Shown: piece by piece, positions 11,574-21,494 of the stretch | Layout: each line of letters opens with the position of its first letter | How positions within the stretch are numbered: the first letter of the stretch is position 1 | Assembly (NCBI GenBank): GCA_018882795.1 | Contig: VERJ01000009.1 | Span: 1 to 50,110 of the forward strand | DNA length: 50,110 nt | Direction: 5' to 3' | Source of the DNA: Burkholderiaceae bacterium | GTDB taxonomy: Bacteria; Pseudomonadota; Gammaproteobacteria; Burkholderiales; Burkholderiaceae_A | Made by a program: the position numbers and the translations under genes | The notes under the pieces: model-generated | What the model saw: the letters and a program-made list of their open reading frames with translations, nothing else | Database searches by the model: none | Told to the model about the DNA's origin: nothing

Positions 11574-11603
11574 AGGATAGCTTTGCCACGGATTGCGTGT
11601 CAA
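11574..11603 (-). promoter_or_regulatory. Sigma-70-type promoter of the atp operon
   Basis: On the minus strand a perfect -35 hexamer TTGACA (11598-11603) is followed after 18 bases by TATCCT (11574-11579), a four-of-six match to TATAAT. The predicted start of transcription is near 11567, leaving a leader of about 55 bases before the atpI GTG. The element lies in the 130-base parB-atpI spacer, where an operon promoter is expected. No clear parB terminator is seen there. Confidence 0.65.
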
Positions 11604-11641
11604 TTTCGAACACACCAAAAATCGCCACCGCGGATCCGGCA

Positions 11642-12544
11642 TCAGTCCTCCGGCAGGCCCTCGGGCGCAAGCAAGGCAATCACGCCATCAAGTTCATCCA
11701 TGTTCGAGAACCGGATAGTCAGCTCGCCCCTACTGCCCCGGCCCTGCCTGAGCATGACTGGCAGTCCAATGGCATCTGAAATCTGATCCTGGACGCGTGT
11801 CCAGTCCCGATCTTTTTGCTGGTCTTTTTTTCGGGCCCCTTTTCCAGAGGGGGACACAGCGCCAATTCTCGATGCAAGCCGCTCGGTATCCCGCACCGAG
11901 AGGCCCTCGGCCACGATACGCTCAGCCAGGGCCCGCTGCTGCGCCGGGCCAAGGGGAAGCAGCGCCCTTGCGTGGCCCGCATCAATGCTTTGATCGCGGA
12001 GCATGGCCTGAACCGCCACAGGCAGCTGCAAAAGCCGCAGCAGATTGGTAGTGGCGCTACGGGAGCGGCCGACCGCTTTGGCCGCCTGCTCATGCGTGAG
12101 ACCAAATTCGCGGATCAAACGGTCAATGCCCTGGGCTTCTTCTAGGGCGGTAAGGTCCTCGCGCTGTAGGTTTTCTATCAAGGCCATCGCCAGGGCGGCC
12201 TGGTCATCCACCTCCCGGACAATCACCGGAACCTCTTTTAAACCTGCAAGTTGAGCGGCACGGAAGCGCCGCTCGCCTGCAATGATTTCGTAATCGGTGC
12301 CGCGGGCCGATTTACCAATGGGCCTGACCAGCAGGGGCTGCATGATGCCCTGTGCGCGAATGGAATCTGCAAGCTCTTCCAGGCTCTCGGAATCCATGGC
12401 TTGACGGGGCTGATAGCGGCCCGCACGTAATGCAGCAATTGCCAGTGTTTGTTGCGCAGCATTAGACTGAGCCACCGGCGCTGCTCCCCCAAGAAGGGCA
12501 TCCAGACCACGGCCAAGTCCTTTTTTCTTACTGTTTGCGTTCAC
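11642..12544 (-). CDS. parB: Chromosome partitioning protein ParB (CTPase)
   Basis: A 300-residue protein that binds parS, spreads as a CTP-dependent clamp and loads SMC near the origin. The N-terminus has the ParA-stimulating motif KKGLGRGLDALLGG (7-20). The CTP-binding region includes the GERRFRA box (90-96) and IENLQREDLTALEEAQ. A helix-turn-helix follows (LTHEQAAKAVGRSRS, about 155-170). The C-terminal dimerisation domain ends DELDGVIALLAPEGL. The start is GTG at 12544-12542, overlapping the parA stop by four bases (GTGA). A perfect parS lies about 3.4 kb away at 15966-15981. Confidence 0.97.
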   Translation of the reverse strand: MNANSKKKGLGRGLDALLGGAAPVAQSNAAQQTLAIAALRAGRYQPRQAMDSESLEELADSIRAQGIMQPLLVRPIGKSARGTDYEIIAGERRFRAAQLAGLKEVPVIVREVDDQAALAMALIENLQREDLTALEEAQGIDRLIREFGLTHEQAAKAVGRSRSATTNLLRLLQLPVAVQAMLRDQSIDAGHARALLPLGPAQQRALAERIVAEGLSVRDTERLASRIGAVSPSGKGARKKDQQKDRDWTRVQDQISDAIGLPVMLRQGRGSRGELTIRFSNMDELDGVIALLAPEGLPED

Positions 12545-13332
12545 GCGACCTCCGTTGCAGACCGCTCATCCAAGCGTGCGATCAATTCTTCACCGAATTC
12601 GAGATAAGCCTTCGATCCCCGAGAGCCGGGGTCATAGACAATGCCAGGCTGGCCAAAGCTGGGTGCCTCGGCAAGCCGCACGTTGCGGGGGATCACAGCC
12701 TGAAACACCTTGTTGCCAAAGTGCGTGACGAGCTGATCTGAAACCTGCTGTGACAGTGTCATGCGCGGGTCGAACATCACGCGCAGCAGGCCGATCACCT
12801 CAAGCTTGGGATTGAGATTAGCGTGGACACGCTTGATGGAATTTAAAAGATCGGACAGGCCTTCGAGTGCAAAGTATTCGCACTGCATGGGAATAATCAC
12901 ACCGTGGGCCGCACACAGACCATTGAGTGTGAGCAAAGAGAGTGAAGGCGGACAATCCAGCACCACGAAGTCATAATCGTTTTTGACTTCGGCCAGGGCT
13001 TCGGCCAGGCGATGTTCACGGCCCTCCAGATCTACCAGCTCAATCTCAGCACCGGCAAGATCACGGTTGGCTGCCAAGACATCGTAGCCGCCCGCCTCGG
13101 AATGAATGCGGGCCTGGTCAATCGGCATCAGGCCCAGCAGGACCGGATAGACCGAGCGCTCCAGATCCTGCTTATCGATACCACTGCCCATAGTAGCGTT
13201 GCCCTGTGGGTCAAGGTCAACCAGCAAGACCCTGCGGCCAAGCCTTGCCAGTGCGGCCGAAAGATTGACCGCAGTGGTGGTCTTGCCAACCCCACCCTTT
13301 TGATTGGCCACGGCATAAATACGAAAACTCAA
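12541..13332 (-). CDS. parA: Chromosome partitioning ATPase ParA
   Basis: A 263-residue deviant-Walker ATPase that drives origin segregation with ParB. Walker A is KGGVGKTT at 12-19, with the signature lysine; LLVDLDPQGNAT and FVVLDCPPSLSLLT carry the other nucleotide-binding motifs. There is no N-terminal helix-turn-helix, as in chromosomal (Soj-type) ParA proteins. The start is TTG at 13332-13330, overlapping the rsmG stop (TTGA). Its position between rsmG and parB is the classical mnmG-rsmG-parAB order. Confidence 0.97.
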   Translation of the reverse strand: MSFRIYAVANQKGGVGKTTTAVNLSAALARLGRRVLLVDLDPQGNATMGSGIDKQDLERSVYPVLLGLMPIDQARIHSEAGGYDVLAANRDLAGAEIELVDLEGREHRLAEALAEVKNDYDFVVLDCPPSLSLLTLNGLCAAHGVIIPMQCEYFALEGLSDLLNSIKRVHANLNPKLEVIGLLRVMFDPRMTLSQQVSDQLVTHFGNKVFQAVIPRNVRLAEAPSFGQPGIVYDPGSRGSKAYLEFGEELIARLDERSATEVA

Positions 13333-14033
13333 GCCCGCCTCCTTGCGATCAGCAGATGTCGCTCACCAACCAATCCCGGAATAGCCAAGTAAATTGGTGG
13401 TTCGAGAATAATTTCGGCTTGATCTCTATTCATTTTTAATAGTGTTTGCTCACCAACAAAGTTTTTTTGCCGACCAATCATCGCGGCCCAGCAGGTCCCG
13501 GGCCTTGAAACCCCCAATGTCAGCGACAGGAAGTCTTCAAAGGCAGCGAATGCGCGGGACGTAATCAAATCGTAGGCTTTTTTACCGGATAACTCCCGGA
13601 CATCCTGGGCAAGTACCGCAACGCGGCCCGCCAGGCCAAGCTGGCCCACCACATGCCTTAAAAAAGCCGATTTTTTCTGTTGCCTCTCGATCAAATCGAA
13701 ACGGGATTGTGGCATGACCACCGCCCAAACGATGCCGGGTGCTCCCATGCCGCTGCCCACATCGGCCACCGTGCCTGAGAGGGGCAGATCGGGGCGCTTC
13801 AGCAACACCTCAGCGACTACCAGGCTATCGAGAAGATGCTTCAAAATCTGCTGCTCTAGGTCCTCAATCGCCGTAAGACTATGGACCCGATTCCAGCGGT
13901 TGAGCAGCAGCAGATAGTGGGCCAAAGCTCGGGCCTGCTCGTCTGAGACACGCAGCCCCGCCCCTGCAGCAGCCGCAAAAATCCTCTCGCCCAGGGCCTC
14001 TTGGCTGGGCTCATCGGTTTTGACCTCTGCCAA
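13329..14033 (-). CDS. rsmG: 16S rRNA m7G527 methyltransferase RsmG
   Basis: A 234-residue S-adenosylmethionine-dependent methyltransferase that makes 7-methylguanosine at position 527 of 16S rRNA. Family blocks are LLNRWNRVHSLTAI, LKHLLDSLVV, and the SAM site VADVGSGMGAPGIVWAV; the usual family form is DVGSGAGLPG, so AGLPG is replaced by MGAPG here. VTSRAF is present as ITSRAFAAFEDFL. The start is TTG at 14033-14031, directly after the mnmG stop with no spacing, which suggests reinitiation by ribosomes finishing mnmG. Confidence 0.94.
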   Translation of the reverse strand: MAEVKTDEPSQEALGERIFAAAAGAGLRVSDEQARALAHYLLLLNRWNRVHSLTAIEDLEQQILKHLLDSLVVAEVLLKRPDLPLSGTVADVGSGMGAPGIVWAVVMPQSRFDLIERQQKKSAFLRHVVGQLGLAGRVAVLAQDVRELSGKKAYDLITSRAFAAFEDFLSLTLGVSRPGTCWAAMIGRQKNFVGEQTLLKMNRDQAEIILEPPIYLAIPGLVGERHLLIARRRA

Positions 14034-15965
14034 TCAGGCCGCCTTCTCTGAATCGCCCAGCTGCCTTCCAGCGCGCAGCCGCTTCAGATGAATCCACAAG
14101 AGCGAAATCGCCGCAGGCGTCACACCAGAAATCCTTGCGGCCTGGCCCAGGGTCTGAGGCGATATCGCCTGAAGCTTCTGCCGGACCTCGATCGATAGGC
14201 CCCGCACTGCGCTGTAGTCCAGGCCTTCGGGTATAGGTGTTTTTTCCTGGGCAGCATTGCGGGCGACTTCGTCCTGCTGTCGGGAAATGTAGCCCGCATA
14301 TTTCGCCTGGATCTCCACCTGCTCGCAGACGGCACGGCTCAAGGCCGCAGGCGGCTGAAGCGACGCCTGTCCCTGATGGTCCACAAGGCCAATGAGATCC
14401 TGATAGCGGACCTCCGGGCGCTTGAGTAACTCCAGGGCGGTGATTTCGCGATCCAGGGGTGAAGCCACAAGCGTGGCAATCGATGCCGAGGGAAAACGCT
14501 TGGGCCCAACCAGGGCCTGGCCAAGCCGAGCCGTCTCATGAACAATCCCATCCCGCTTTTCACAGAAGGCCTGCCAACGATGGTCATCGACCAGGCCCAA
14601 TCGCCTGCCGATCTCGGTCAGCCGCAGGTCGGCATTATCCTCACGCAGACTGAGCCGATACTCCGCCCGACTGGTGAACATGCGATAAGGTTCTGTCACC
14701 CCCCGGGTGACCAGATCATCGGCCAGCACACCAAGATAGGCCTCATGGCGGCCAGGCACCCAGGGGCCTTGGTCCTTCACCTGCAGGGCGGCGTTTAAGC
14801 CCGCCAGCAGGCCCTGGGCGGCGGCCTCTTCATAGCCGGTAGTGCCATTGATTTGGCCCGCAAAAAACAGGCCCGAAATCGACCGGGTCTCAAGCCAAGG
14901 CTTTAGCCCCCGGGGATCGAAATAGTCGTATTCGATGGCATAGCCCGGCCTAAGAATATGGGCCTGCTCCAGGCCACGCATGGAGTGGACAAGCTCTAAC
15001 TGCACATCGAAGGGCAGGCTGGTGGAGATGCCATTGGGGTAGACCTCGTGGGTATTGAGGCCTTCAGGCTCAAGATAGATCTGATGGGCGTCCCGATCGG
15101 CAAAACGATGGACCTTGTCCTCAATGGAGGGGCAATAGCGCGGACCGACCCCCTCGATCACGCCGGTGAACATGGGGGAGCGATCCAGCCCCCCTCGAAT
15201 AATCTCGTGGGTTCGGGCATTGGTATGAGTAACCCAGCACGGAATTTGGCGGGGATGCATAAAGGCATCCCCCAGAAAAGAAAACACCGGGACCGGGTCC
15301 AGATCGCCGGGCTGCTCAGCCAAGACCGAGTAATTGATCGTCCGGCCGTCCAGCCGAGGCGGAGTACCCGTCTTCAGACGACCCTGAGGGAGTTTCAGCT
15401 CTTTAAGCCGGGCCGAGAGCCGCATTGATGGCGGATCGCCAGCCCTTCCGCCGGGATGATTGTCCAGCCCGATATGAATTTTTCCATCCAGAAAGGTACC
15501 CGCCGTGAGCACGACGCGGGCTGCCTCAAATTCAATGCCGGTCTGGGTACGGACCCCGGTGACCCGCTCACCACTCACCAAAATGTCATCGACAGCCTGC
15601 TGAAAAAGCCATAGGTTTTGCTGGTTTTCTAGCCGCCCGCGGATTGCCTTGCGGTACAGCACCCGGTCTGCCTGGGCCCGGGTGGCCCGCACCGCAGGCC
15701 CCTTGGAGCCATTCAGAATTCGAAACTGGATGCCCGCCTCGTCTGTGGCGATGGCCATCGCGCCACCCAGGGCATCAATTTCCTTAACCAGATGGCCCTT
15801 GCCAATACCGCCAATCGAGGGGTTACAAGACATTTGGCCGAGCGTCTCCAGGCTGTGGGTCAGCAGCAGCGTCTGGCAGCCCATCCGGGCGGCGGCAAGC
15901 GCGGCCTCTGTGCCGGCATGGCCGCCACCGATGACGATCACATCAAATGTCTTAGGAAAAATCAT
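14034..15965 (-). CDS. mnmG: tRNA uridine-5-carboxymethylaminomethyl modification enzyme MnmG (GidA)
   Basis: A 643-residue FAD-binding protein that with MnmE installs the cmnm5 group on U34 of certain tRNAs. Features are the dinucleotide fold [21 protein letters not shown] (about 10-29), [41 protein letters not shown], the [15 protein letters not shown] block, and C-terminal [11 protein letters not shown] and [11 protein letters not shown]. Length is close to the usual 630. Its partner mnmE lies at 24.6-26.0 kb. The ATG (15965-15963) directly follows a perfect parS site, and no Shine-Dalgarno sequence is recognisable, so ParB bound there could limit transcription or translation initiation (inference). 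Confidence 0.97.
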   Translation of the reverse strand: MIFPKTFDVIVIGGGHAGTEAALAAARMGCQTLLLTHSLETLGQMSCNPSIGGIGKGHLVKEIDALGGAMAIATDEAGIQFRILNGSKGPAVRATRAQADRVLYRKAIRGRLENQQNLWLFQQAVDDILVSGERVTGVRTQTGIEFEAARVVLTAGTFLDGKIHIGLDNHPGGRAGDPPSMRLSARLKELKLPQGRLKTGTPPRLDGRTINYSVLAEQPGDLDPVPVFSFLGDAFMHPRQIPCWVTHTNARTHEIIRGGLDRSPMFTGVIEGVGPRYCPSIEDKVHRFADRDAHQIYLEPEGLNTHEVYPNGISTSLPFDVQLELVHSMRGLEQAHILRPGYAIEYDYFDPRGLKPWLETRSISGLFFAGQINGTTGYEEAAAQGLLAGLNAALQVKDQGPWVPGRHEAYLGVLADDLVTRGVTEPYRMFTSRAEYRLSLREDNADLRLTEIGRRLGLVDDHRWQAFCEKRDGIVHETARLGQALVGPKRFPSASIATLVASPLDREITALELLKRPEVRYQDLIGLVDHQGQASLQPPAALSRAVCEQVEIQAKYAGYISRQQDEVARNAAQEKTPIPEGLDYSAVRGLSIEVRQKLQAISPQTLGQAARISGVTPAAISLLWIHLKRLRAGRQLGDSEKAA

Positions 15966-15981
15966 TGTTTCACGTGAAACA
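15966..15981. promoter_or_regulatory. parS: parS centromere site
   Basis: The 16-base sequence TGTTTCACGTGAAACA is a perfect palindrome identical to the bacterial parS consensus recognised by ParB. It touches the mnmG start codon on the left and lies 63 bases past the gabD stop. It is the only perfect copy I noticed in the window, and is about 14 kb from the presumed oriC, within the usual distance. Confidence 0.95.
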
Positions 15982-16028
15982 GTTCAGCCACCGTCGCCTG
16001 ATGCAGCCCCGGCCGCAGTGGCTGAACT
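15981..16028. repeat. Perfect 11-bp inverted repeat beside parS
   Basis: AGTTCAGCCAC at 15981-15991 and GTGGCTGAACT at 16018-16028 are perfect complements with a 26-base GC-rich loop. The repeat fills most of the gabD-mnmG spacer. On the minus strand it is followed by GTTTCACG, so it is at best a weak terminator for the gabD message; its left arm shares one base with parS. Confidence 0.7.
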
Positions 16029-16044
16029 AAAAACTGCCGAGACT

Positions 16045-17483
16045 TTAGAGTCCAGCAATCGTAACGAATTTGATCTCCATAAAGTCGTCCAGGCCGTATT
16101 TCGAGCCCTCACGGCCCAGGCCGGACTGCTTCACCCCGCCAAAGGGACCGACTTCCGTGGAAAAATTACCCGTATTAACCGCGACCATGCCCGACTCAAG
16201 CGCCTCCGCCACGCGGAAGATACGGCCGACATCGCGGGCATAGAAGTAGGCGGCCAGGCCGAACTCTGTGTCATTGGCAAGGGCGATCGCCTCTTCTTCC
16301 GTCTTGAAACGAAAGAGCGGCGCCACGGGGCCAAAGGTCTCCTCCCGCGATACCAACATGGAGGGTTTGACTTCGGTCAGCACAGTGGGCTCGAAAAAGA
16401 GGCCTCCCATAGCGTGCGGGCGGCCGCCTACCAACACCTTGGCGCCGCCAGCAAGGGCATCAGCCACGTGGGATTTCACCTTATCGAGCGCAGCGGTCTC
16501 AATCAGGGGGCCGATCTGCACACCCGCCTGGGTACCCGGACCAACACGCAATTGCGCAACTTTTTCAGATAACTTCTTGGCAAAGGCATCGTAGACACCA
16601 TCCTGCACATAGAGCCGGTTGGCGCAGACGCAGGTCTGGCCGGCGTTTCGGTATTTAGAGGCAATCGCGCCTTCCACCGCTGCATCCAGATCTGCATCAT
16701 CAAAAACGATAAAGGGTGCGTTGCCCCCCAGCTCAAGCGAGAGTTTTTTCACTGTGTCCGCCGACTGCCGAAGCAAAATCCGACCGACCTCGGTTGAGCC
16801 GGTAAAGGAGACTTTTCTTACCCGCGTGTCCTGGCAAAGCGCCAGGCCGATCTCAGGCGCTGCCGCAGCATCGCCCACCACGATATTGAATACGCCCGCA
16901 GGAATGCCCGCCTCCTGAGCCAGTTCAGCCAGAAGCAGGGCTGTCAGCGGGGTGGCCTCTGCCGGCTTTACAACAACGGTGCATCCCGCAGCGATAGCAG
17001 GCGCACACTTCCTAGTAATCATGGCCAGAGGAAAATTCCAGGGCGTAATCGCACCCACCACCCCGATCGGCTCTTTGAAAACCATCAGCCGACGGCCTGC
17101 GACCGGCGATGGAATCACATCGCCATAGGCCCGCTTGATCTCCTCGGCAAACCACTCGACGAAGGAGGCGCCGTAGAGCACCTCGCCCTTGGCCTCGGCA
17201 AGGGGTTTGCCCTGCTCAGTCGTCATCAGCAAAGCCAATCGATCAGAGTTCTTGATGATCAGCTCAAACCAGTCGCGCATTTTGTTGCTGCGCTCTTTGG
17301 AGGTGGTGGCCTTCCAGGAGCCAAGTGCGGCATGGGCCGCCGCAATCGCATCAAGTGTGTCCTCGCGGCCCATATTGGCCACCATCGCCACCTGCTCACC
17401 ATTCGCAGGATTGGTGACTACAAACTCACGGCCTGACTTCGCCGCGACCCATTGACCGTTAATGAATCCCTGCGTCTTCATAT

Positions 17484-17487
<4 letters not shown>
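16045..17487 (-). CDS. gabD: NAD(P)-dependent succinate-semialdehyde dehydrogenase
   Basis: A 480-residue aldehyde dehydrogenase that oxidises succinate semialdehyde to succinate, the last step of GABA breakdown. The general base is Glu252 in LELGGNAPF and the catalytic cysteine is Cys286 in [11 protein letters not shown]; the second cysteine two residues on is the redox-switch position of E. coli GabD. Cofactor motifs are [10 protein letters not shown] and KPAEATP, with GSTEVGR. The start ATG (17487-17485) overlaps the mmsA stop by four bases. It is the third gene of the tauE-mmsA-gabD unit. No GABA transaminase is present in the window, so the substrate could also be a related semialdehyde such as glutarate semialdehyde. 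Confidence 0.9.
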
Positions 17488-18997
<1,510 letters not shown>

Positions 18998-19001
<4 letters not shown>

Positions 19002-19804
19002 ATCAACATCTCCAAAGTGCCCCAGGCCATCTTCACAATGAGGACGGCCAGCAAAACCAGAAAAAACCGACGTACAAACCGGCTGCCCTTCTTGACCGCA
19101 AGATGCGATCCAATCCATGCGCCCGCCACATTGCAGACCGCCATGGTCAGCGCAGCGACCAGAAAAAATTCGCCAGCAGGGAGAAAAAACGCAAGTGCAG
19201 CGAGATTGGTCGTGAAATTCACGAGCTTGCTCGAAGCCGAAGCATGCAGGAAATCATAACCAAAGAAACGCACAAAAATGAAGATCAGAAAAGCACCAGT
19301 ACCCGGACCAAAAAAACCATCGTAAAAGCCAATCAGGGACCCCGTCAGGAAACCGGCGACACGCTGCGCAGTACGCGACAGTCTGGGGTCGTGCACCGCC
19401 CCCATCTCTTTGTGGCGAAACGTAACAAAGGCCACCACAAGCAGCAAAACCAATACAAGCGGCTGCACAAGCGCCCGTGGCAGCAGGCTCACCGTGGCGG
19501 CGCCAATCCAGGAAAAGACTGCGGCCCCCAGCAGAGCCGGGACCAAGGGATTCCAGTCCAGACGGACGTTGCGGGCATAGCGCAGGGTCGCCAGAAAAGT
19601 GCCCGAAATCGCCGAGATTTTGTTGGTACCAAAAAGCGCTGCGGCGGAGCCCTGGGGGACAAAGGAAAACAGGGCGGGTACCTGTACCAGCCCCCCTCCT
19701 CCAACCACCGCATCAATGAATCCTGCGGTCAGCCCCGCCAGCGCCAGCGCCAGCAATACCCAGCCCTCGGGGCCACCGGCAGCCCCAAGATCAAAAACAC
19801 TCAA
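18998..19804 (-). CDS. TauE/SafE family membrane transporter (putative sulfite/organic anion exporter)
   Basis: A 268-residue integral membrane protein with about eight hydrophobic segments in two similar halves. [19 protein letters not shown] in the first helix pair and [17 protein letters not shown] in the second half are the duplicated signature of the TauE/SafE (DUF81) family, which exports sulfite, sulfoacetate and other anions. I place the start at TTG 19804-19802, seven bases behind an AAGGA ribosome-binding site at 19816-19812; another in-frame TTG lies at 19837. It leads an operon with mmsA and gabD, so the cargo may be an acid related to their substrates (inference). It diverges from pdxA across about 72 bases. 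Confidence 0.85.
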
Positions 19805-19876
19805 AATGATTTCCTTAAAAACGCAGTGCGTCCCCAAGCTCCTTGGTGGGCAGCACCTTCTTGTTAGGATCGCAGC

Positions 19877-20863
19877 ATGAAACCGCTGATTGTGACATCG
19901 GGCGACCCCTCGGGCATTGGGCCGGAAATCGTGCTCAAGGCCGCGGCGCGCTGGCTAAGTGGTCCTGAGCAGTCGCGGCCGCTGCTGATCGCCGGAGACC
20001 CGGAATGGTTTGAAGAACTCGGCAAAGAATTGAATATTTCCACCAAAAATATGAATTTTCTTCCTGTTTTATATGAAAAAAAGAAAATTCATGTCAGTCA
20101 GGTGGGAAAAGAATCTGGTCAGGCTGGATTTGAGGCCATCCGGGCGGCAGTCACCCGTTGCATGCTGAAAGAGGCCGCAGGCCTGGTCACCGCACCCATT
20201 CACAAGGAATCACTGGCTCTTGCCGGCCACCCTTGGCCGGGCCACACCGAAATGCTGGCCGAGCTGGCAAGCCCCTCCGCACCGCCAGCCGTACGAATGA
20301 TGCTGATCAATCCAGAACTCAAGGTGGTACTTAATTCCGTTCATCTGTCTTTAAAAGACATGATCGATGGTCTAAATGTGAAAGATTTAACGCAAACCAT
20401 TCTGCTTGCCCGAGATGCCTGCCTACGGCTGGGAATCGCTGCACCACGGGTGGCCGTTGCGGGACTCAACCCTCATGCCGGCGAGGCAGGACTCTTTGGC
20501 AGGGAGGATCTGGACATCATCGCGCCTGCGGTTGCGGCGGCACAAACCCTGGGGGTGGATGCCTCGGGCCCCTGGCCGGGCGACACGGTATTCATGCGGG
20601 CACGGCGTGGCCAGGATTTTGATGTGGTGGTCGCGCAGTATCACGATCAGGGACTCATCCCAATTAAATATCTTGGCCTTGATCAGGGCATCAACATCAC
20701 CCTGGGCCTGCCCTTTATCAGAACCAGCGTCGACCATGGCACCGCATTCGATATCGCTGACAAACACATCGCCGACCCGGGGTCGCTGCTTGCTGCCATT
20801 GCATTGGCAGATCGGCTGGCAAGCCAGGAAGAGCGCCCCGGACAGTCGATGATGAATCACTAA
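19877..20863 (+). CDS. pdxA: 4-hydroxythreonine-4-phosphate dehydrogenase PdxA
   Basis: A 328-residue metal-dependent dehydrogenase of the deoxyxylulose-5-phosphate route to pyridoxal phosphate. Visible are TSGDPSGIGPEI at the N-terminus, APIHKES and PGHTEMLAEL, LNSVHLSLKD with a metal-ligand histidine, LNPHAGEAGLFG with the second, and QYHDQGLIPIKYL with the third. The PdxA2 group (4-phosphothreonate dehydrogenases) shares these motifs, but the conserved beta-proteobacterial blocks favour PdxA proper. Codons about 50-80 form a locally AT-rich patch holding a 12-bp inverted repeat. The start has AGGA ten bases upstream. It is divergent from the TauE-type gene. Confidence 0.9.
   Translation: MKPLIVTSGDPSGIGPEIVLKAAARWLSGPEQSRPLLIAGDPEWFEELGKELNISTKNMNFLPVLYEKKKIHVSQVGKESGQAGFEAIRAAVTRCMLKEAAGLVTAPIHKESLALAGHPWPGHTEMLAELASPSAPPAVRMMLINPELKVVLNSVHLSLKDMIDGLNVKDLTQTILLARDACLRLGIAAPRVAVAGLNPHAGEAGLFGREDLDIIAPAVAAAQTLGVDASGPWPGDTVFMRARRGQDFDVVVAQYHDQGLIPIKYLGLDQGINITLGLPFIRTSVDHGTAFDIADKHIADPGSLLAAIALADRLASQEERPGQSMMNH
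20051..20092. repeat. Perfect 12-bp inverted repeat within pdxA
   Basis: ATGAATTTTCTT (20051-20062) and AAGAAAATTCAT (20081-20092) are exact complements separated by 18 bases. The surrounding 100 bases or so are visibly richer in A and T than the rest of the gene. The corresponding protein segment does not look like an insertion relative to other PdxA proteins. Confidence 0.7.
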
Positions 20864-20885
20864 CTGACGGGGCAAAGATAGCAAC

Positions 20886-21494
20886 ATGAACACCCCCACA
20901 TCAAAGCTGCTGGCCATCTGCACGGGCAGTGTCAGCAGCCTGATGATCCGAAGCCATGAACATGCAAAGGAAATTCGCAGCGTCATGTCGGGCATCCGCA
21001 AATCGCCGGTAAGCCAACTGGATTCACCGCTGGAAATCCAATGCACCCCCATGGGCCTAGAGGGTGATGAGCAGGCCGATTTGAGTGTGCACGGGGGACT
21101 GGATAAGGCGGTCTACTGCTATCCGTTTGAGCACTATCAATTCTGGAAAACCGCCCTGCCCTGGGTTAAAGAACAACCATCACTCTATGGCCTGGTTGGC
21201 GAAAATCTCTGCACCTCGGGCCTAAATGAAACAGAACTCTATGTGGGCGATCAGCTGCGCATTGGCCAAGCGGTTTTGCTTCGCATCACCAAACCGCGCG
21301 AACCCTGCTACAAATTCAACGCCAGGATGCGATCCGCCCAGGCCGCAAAACTCATGGCCCAAGAAGGACTCTGTGGCTGGTATGCACGCGTGCTGCAGGC
21401 AGGAAAAATAAAAGCCGGGGACATGATCACCATCGTCCCCGGCCCCCGCGACATCACCGTCGCCGCCGAATATCAGCGTCTAATCAAACGCTAA
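20886..21494 (+). CDS. MOSC domain protein, YiiM-like
   Basis: A 202-residue protein built on a MOSC (molybdenum-cofactor sulfurase C-terminal) domain. [15 protein letters not shown] (about 58-71) and GENLCTSGL (105-113) are typical MOSC blocks, and Cys141 in KPREPCYKF is the conserved cysteine that can bind the molybdenum cofactor or sulfur. E. coli YiiM, the closest described relative, reduces 6-hydroxylaminopurine with the cofactor. Function here is inferred only at family level. The gene follows pdxA by 22 bases and its stop overlaps the pckG stop on the other strand (convergent, 4 bases). Confidence 0.85.
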   Translation: MNTPTSKLLAICTGSVSSLMIRSHEHAKEIRSVMSGIRKSPVSQLDSPLEIQCTPMGLEGDEQADLSVHGGLDKAVYCYPFEHYQFWKTALPWVKEQPSLYGLVGENLCTSGLNETELYVGDQLRIGQAVLLRITKPREPCYKFNARMRSAQAAKLMAQEGLCGWYARVLQAGKIKAGDMITIVPGPRDITVAAEYQRLIKR

